Origin: Nitrosomonas eutropha
GTDB taxonomy: Bacteria; Pseudomonadota; Gammaproteobacteria; Burkholderiales; Nitrosomonadaceae
Assembly (NCBI GenBank): GCA_014584635.1
Contig: JACTML010000185.1
Location: 1-9,666 of the forward strand
Direction of reading: 5' to 3'
Length of the DNA: 9,666 nucleotides
The position numbers and the translations under genes were made by a program. Positions 7,383 to 9,666 of the stretch are shown here, piece by piece (positions within the stretch are counted from its first letter, which is position 1; each line of letters opens with the position of its first letter). The notes below the pieces were generated by a model. That model searched no databases. It saw nothing but the letters and a program-made list of their open reading frames with translations, and was not told where the DNA came from.

Positions 7383-8327
7383 TTATCTAACCAGGATATT
7401 GTCACCCTTGCCGGCTTCCGGATCAGCATCGTCGCTGAACATGATCACGGCGATTGCACCAGTCAATGCATGATTCATGGCATGATCAACAATCGCATTG
7501 GCACCTTCAACCGGAGAGATCAGATCAAGTGTTGCAGCATCGCCTGGCCCAATCGTATACGATTGCAGTGCGTGCTGGATATTTTTTGGATTCCCGCTGG
7601 CGTAGACATTTTCCCAGATTCCTGCGATAGGATGCAGTGAAGAAAATTCATTGGGGCCAGCATTAACAAAGTAAATACGAACTCGCTCGCCTGGTTTGGC
7701 TTGCAGCCAGCGTGTTGCTTCTGGATCATGTACCGGATCGTACTTGAAAACACCACCATTGAAGATGGCATTGGTCCACTGATTCTTCATCATGGCTGTT
7801 TTGTCGTCTGGATTCTCGTAGTGCTCAGCCTGAATCAGCACATACTCACGATCTGCCTTGGGCAAAGCATTGGCATCTTTCGGATCAACGATGATCACGC
7901 CATACATACCGCGCGCGATATGTTGAATCATTGGATCTGAACCACAGTGATAGAAGAACACACCAGGGTTATCTGCAGTAAACGTGAATTTCTTTGTTTC
8001 ACCTGGTTTGACGGAATCAAAATCTTTTACCACGTCTACTCTGGCAGCATGAAAATCCATGCTATGTGAGTTCTTGTTACTTTCCTCATTCACCAGAGTA
8101 AATTCGATGGTGTCACCTTCAGTCACACGCACAACCGGACCTGGAACAACACCACCAAAAGTCCAGCCAAGGTAGGTGCTGCCTTTATTGTCGTAAACCA
8201 CATCCTTTTCCACTGCGTGAATTGTCACTGGTACCGTTTTGGCAACAGCTTCTGCGTGAAACCCTGACAGCGCAACACTGGCAGCCAGTGCAGCAAAACT
8301 TCCGTTCAACAACTTTTTATATTTCAT
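7383..8327 (-). CDS. nirK: Copper-containing nitrite reductase (NO-forming)
   Basis: This periplasmic enzyme reduces nitrite to nitric oxide in nitrifier denitrification. It has 314 aa with a signal peptide (about 1-29, ending near AEAVAK) and two cupredoxin domains. Type 1 copper ligands are H88, C128, H136 and M141; type 2 copper ligands are H93, H127 and probably H282; catalytic D91 and H232 are present. The block HSMDFHA (88-94) is diagnostic of the family. The C128-H136 spacing is one residue shorter than in Achromobacter/Alcaligenes NirK and matches AniA-like enzymes, and the C-terminal part is compact, as in N. europaea NirK. AGAGGA (8342-8337) lies 9 nt before the ATG and fixes the start. 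It is the last gene of the ncgABC-nirK operon, 40 bp after ncgC. In N. europaea this operon is controlled by the NO/nitrite-sensitive repressor NsrR from upstream of ncgA, which is outside this window. Confidence 0.95.
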   Translation of the reverse strand: MKYKKLLNGSFAALAASVALSGFHAEAVAKTVPVTIHAVEKDVVYDNKGSTYLGWTFGGVVPGPVVRVTEGDTIEFTLVNEESNKNSHSMDFHAARVDVVKDFDSVKPGETKKFTFTADNPGVFFYHCGSDPMIQHIARGMYGVIIVDPKDANALPKADREYVLIQAEHYENPDDKTAMMKNQWTNAIFNGGVFKYDPVHDPEATRWLQAKPGERVRIYFVNAGPNEFSSLHPIAGIWENVYASGNPKNIQHALQSYTIGPGDAATLDLISPVEGANAIVDHAMNHALTGAIAVIMFSDDADPEAGKGDNILVR

Positions 8328-8336
8328 ATGTTTTGT

Positions 8337-8342
8337 TCCTCT
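8337..8342 (-). promoter_or_regulatory. Ribosome binding site of nirK
   Basis: Read on the minus strand this is AGAGGA, 9 nt before the nirK ATG at 8327. The surrounding 40-bp ncgC-nirK gap is very AT-rich and contains TATAAA, but no convincing -35 box accompanies it, so an internal promoter is not called. Confidence 0.65.
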
Positions 8343-8367
8343 ACTTTATTTATAAATTTGATTTAAA

Positions 8368-8745
8368 TTAATTTGAACCGCAATTGCAGATATGACGCAG
8401 ATAAGCAGCCAGCTGATCGACTTCTTCATCGCTGAAAATACCGCCCCAAGCTGGCATCAGTACTGATTTATTGGCAGCAAGCCCTCCTTTCTTGATTACT
8501 TCGATAATCTCGTCATTGGGAATATCACCCATACCTTTTGGATCACTGTGATCACGTGGTTGAACAGATATAAAGGCACTATTGAGACCGTTGCCGTCAC
8601 GATTCATACCATGGCATTGTGCACAATACGTATCATAAAGTTTTTCGGCATGTTTAAACTGCTCATCCTCTGCAGAAGCCGAGGTGGCAAGCGATCCCAA
8701 AAGAGCCAGGCCTGCAAGCAGTGAAACAGAGCGACTGATATTCAT
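8368..8745 (-). CDS. ncgC: Mono-heme cytochrome c, NcgC
   Basis: A small periplasmic class I cytochrome c of 125 aa. Residues 1-25 form a signal peptide ending in ASA before EDEQF. The heme is attached at CAQCH (41-45), with His45 and most likely Met97 (in LMPAWGG) as axial ligands; a C-terminal helix SDEEVDQLAAYLRHI completes the fold. The tail ICNCGSN holds two extra cysteines (C120, C122) outside the heme motif, which is unusual. The start overlaps the ncgB stop by one base (TAATG), and a strong AAGGAGG (8759-8753) inside the end of ncgB sits 7 nt upstream, so translation is tightly linked. The symbol comes from operon order and similarity in type to ncgC of N. europaea. A role in electron transfer linked to nitrite/NO metabolism is inferred. 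Confidence 0.88.
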   Translation of the reverse strand: MNISRSVSLLAGLALLGSLATSASAEDEQFKHAEKLYDTYCAQCHGMNRDGNGLNSAFISVQPRDHSDPKGMGDIPNDEIIEVIKKGGLAANKSVLMPAWGGIFSDEEVDQLAAYLRHICNCGSN

Positions 8746-9443
8746 TATTTACCCTCCTTACCTTTCAGTTGAGCGATATAACCGGTAAGATTCTGCAAAT
8801 CCTGATCGGAGATTTTAAGTTTTGGCATCCAGATACCCTTATCAATTTTTTGTGGATCCTTGATATAGGTGTAAATGAAATCAGGTTGCAAACGGTCACC
8901 AGCTGTTTCCAGACTTGAGCCAGATAACCCGCCTTTTCCATCACCTGTCGTGTGGCAGGCATAACAGCCACGCAGTTTGGTAAAAAGCATCTTCGCCATT
9001 GGTGATGGCTTCTTAGCTGCATCGTATTTCCCTGTCTCGATCAGCCCTTCCGGTCCTTTCAGGGCCAGTAGCGCATCGGCTGCTGCTTCAGCATCAGCTT
9101 GAGTCAGTTTTGGATGCACGGTGAGCGTGGATTCATCCACAACATCAGCCTTTTCACCCTTCTTGATATGGTTACGATAGAACTCCCCGGCCGGCCGGAT
9201 TTTGACTGGATCCTGCAGCCATTTTATCAGCCATGGTTTGTTGAATTTAACTCCGGCGTAATAAAGATCCGGTCCTTTCCGTTCCCACAACCGATCCAGA
9301 GAAGTATTCTCCGGTTGAGTCAGCGCATGACAGGATGCGCATTGTGATTGCAGGATTGCGGAACCGTCCGCAGCGGAAGCTGTGAGCGATGATGCAAGAA
9401 AACCTGCACCAATCATCGCCGTAAGCAAGTAGGTTTTTATCAT
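8745..9443 (-). CDS. ncgB: Di-heme cytochrome c, NcgB
   Basis: A periplasmic cytochrome of 232 aa with two cytochrome c domains. A signal peptide (1-24, TASA before ADGSA) is followed by heme motifs CASCH (35-39) and CYACH (160-164). The two halves look like an internal duplication: WLIKWLQDPVKI (71-82) matches FIYTYIKDPQKI (189-200), and VHPKL (109-113) matches WMPKL (205-209). The second heme has Met206 as likely distal ligand; in the first half the aligned residue is His110, so that heme may be His/His ligated. AAAGGAG (9457-9451) lies 7 nt before the ATG. The gene lies 37 bp after ncgA and overlaps ncgC by one base. It is likely an electron-transfer partner of the NcgA oxidase or NirK; the exact donor and acceptor are not shown by the sequence. 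Confidence 0.88.
   Translation of the reverse strand: MIKTYLLTAMIGAGFLASSLTASAADGSAILQSQCASCHALTQPENTSLDRLWERKGPDLYYAGVKFNKPWLIKWLQDPVKIRPAGEFYRNHIKKGEKADVVDESTLTVHPKLTQADAEAAADALLALKGPEGLIETGKYDAAKKPSPMAKMLFTKLRGCYACHTTGDGKGGLSGSSLETAGDRLQPDFIYTYIKDPQKIDKGIWMPKLKISDQDLQNLTGYIAQLKGKEGK
8753..8759 (-). promoter_or_regulatory. Ribosome binding site of ncgC inside the ncgB 3' end
   Basis: The last codons of ncgB read AAGGAGG on the minus strand, a near-perfect Shine-Dalgarno 7 nt before the ncgC ATG. It shows the start of ncgC and the linked translation of the pair. Confidence 0.75.
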
Positions 9444-9450
9444 ACTTCTT

Positions 9451-9457
9451 CTCCTTT
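9451..9457 (-). promoter_or_regulatory. Ribosome binding site of ncgB
   Basis: AAAGGAG on the minus strand, 7 nt upstream of the ncgB ATG at 9443, in the 37-bp ncgA-ncgB gap. It supports the chosen start. Confidence 0.7.
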
Positions 9458-9480
9458 GATTGTCGTATTACACGTGCATA

Positions 9481-9666
9481 TTATTCTTCGATGGGTTCTC
9501 CCTTGAAGACATCAGAATTATGCATTCCAAAATCTTTTTTCAGGGATTCCTCATAGTAGAAATCCGGTACGAATTTTTTGTCTTTCCATACATAGAAATC
9601 GTAATCAAGCCCGACTTCCTCGTACTCGATCGTTGTCATAATTCCGCCGTCAGGCTTATCACCATT
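9481..9666 (-). CDS. ncgA: C-terminal end of probable multicopper oxidase NcgA (partial)
   Basis: An open minus-strand frame enters from beyond the window and ends with TAA at 9483-9481, giving 61 codons. The translated tail begins NGDKPDGGIMTTIEYEEVG and ends FKGEPIEE. It is rich in acidic residues, Lys and aromatics and contains none of the Cys/His copper motifs, which would lie further upstream. The GGIMTTIEY stretch could be the last strand of a cupredoxin domain following the copper-binding loop. The identification rests mainly on context: in N. europaea the gene before ncgB-ncgC-nirK is ncgA, a two-domain blue multicopper oxidase implicated in nitrite/NO tolerance. The 37-bp gap and same strand support one operon. 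The tail alone would not identify the family. Confidence 0.6.
   Translation of the reverse strand, partial: NGDKPDGGIMTTIEYEEVGLDYDFYVWKDKKFVPDFYYEESLKKDFGMHNSDVFKGEPIEE

Noticed and set aside
8328..8367. Internal promoter for nirK in the AT-rich ncgC-nirK gap (TATAAA present)
   Set aside because: No convincing -35 box at the right spacing; the AT-richness alone is not enough, and the known N. europaea arrangement is one operon.

Overview
The window looks like a chromosomal segment from a Nitrosomonas-type ammonia-oxidising betaproteobacterium. The strongest sign is the minus-strand block: the tail of a probable multicopper oxidase, a di-heme cytochrome, a mono-heme cytochrome and a copper nitrite reductase. 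This is the order of the ncgABC-nirK operon known from Nitrosomonas europaea. Base composition is moderate and even across the window, and no mobile elements, tRNAs, rRNAs or CRISPR arrays are visible.

Plus strand, 1-7292: a cyanophycin cluster. It opens with an ABC exporter (half-transporter, 5' end outside the window) overlapping by 4 bp a small DUF1854 protein. After a 117-bp gap with a small inverted repeat come two tandem cyanophycin-synthetase paralogues. The first (764 aa, called cphA' here) has an N domain, an ATP-grasp domain and a degenerate, truncated Mur-ligase-like domain. The second (856 aa, cphA) has intact ATP-grasp and Mur-ligase domains. Cyanophycin is a multi-L-arginyl-poly-L-aspartate nitrogen reserve stored as cytoplasmic granules.

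Positions 7293-7382 hold a strong hairpin with T-rich flanks on both strands, a shared terminator for the two convergent operons.

Minus strand, 9666-7383: ncgA (C-terminal 61 codons only), ncgB, ncgC and nirK, closely packed with good ribosome binding sites. NirK reduces nitrite to NO in nitrifier denitrification; the cytochromes and oxidase are periplasmic partners involved in nitrite/NO tolerance and electron transfer.

The most interesting signal is complementary loss of active sites in the two CphA paralogues. CphA' keeps an HxxEH motif where cyanobacterial CphA1 has a primer-making hydrolase site, but has lost the Mur-ligase P-loop, the Mur C-terminal lobe and an ATP-grasp substrate loop. 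CphA keeps both synthetase sites but has lost the HxxEH motif. This suggests division of labour. A second point is that the first heme domain of NcgB has His where the second has its Met ligand.
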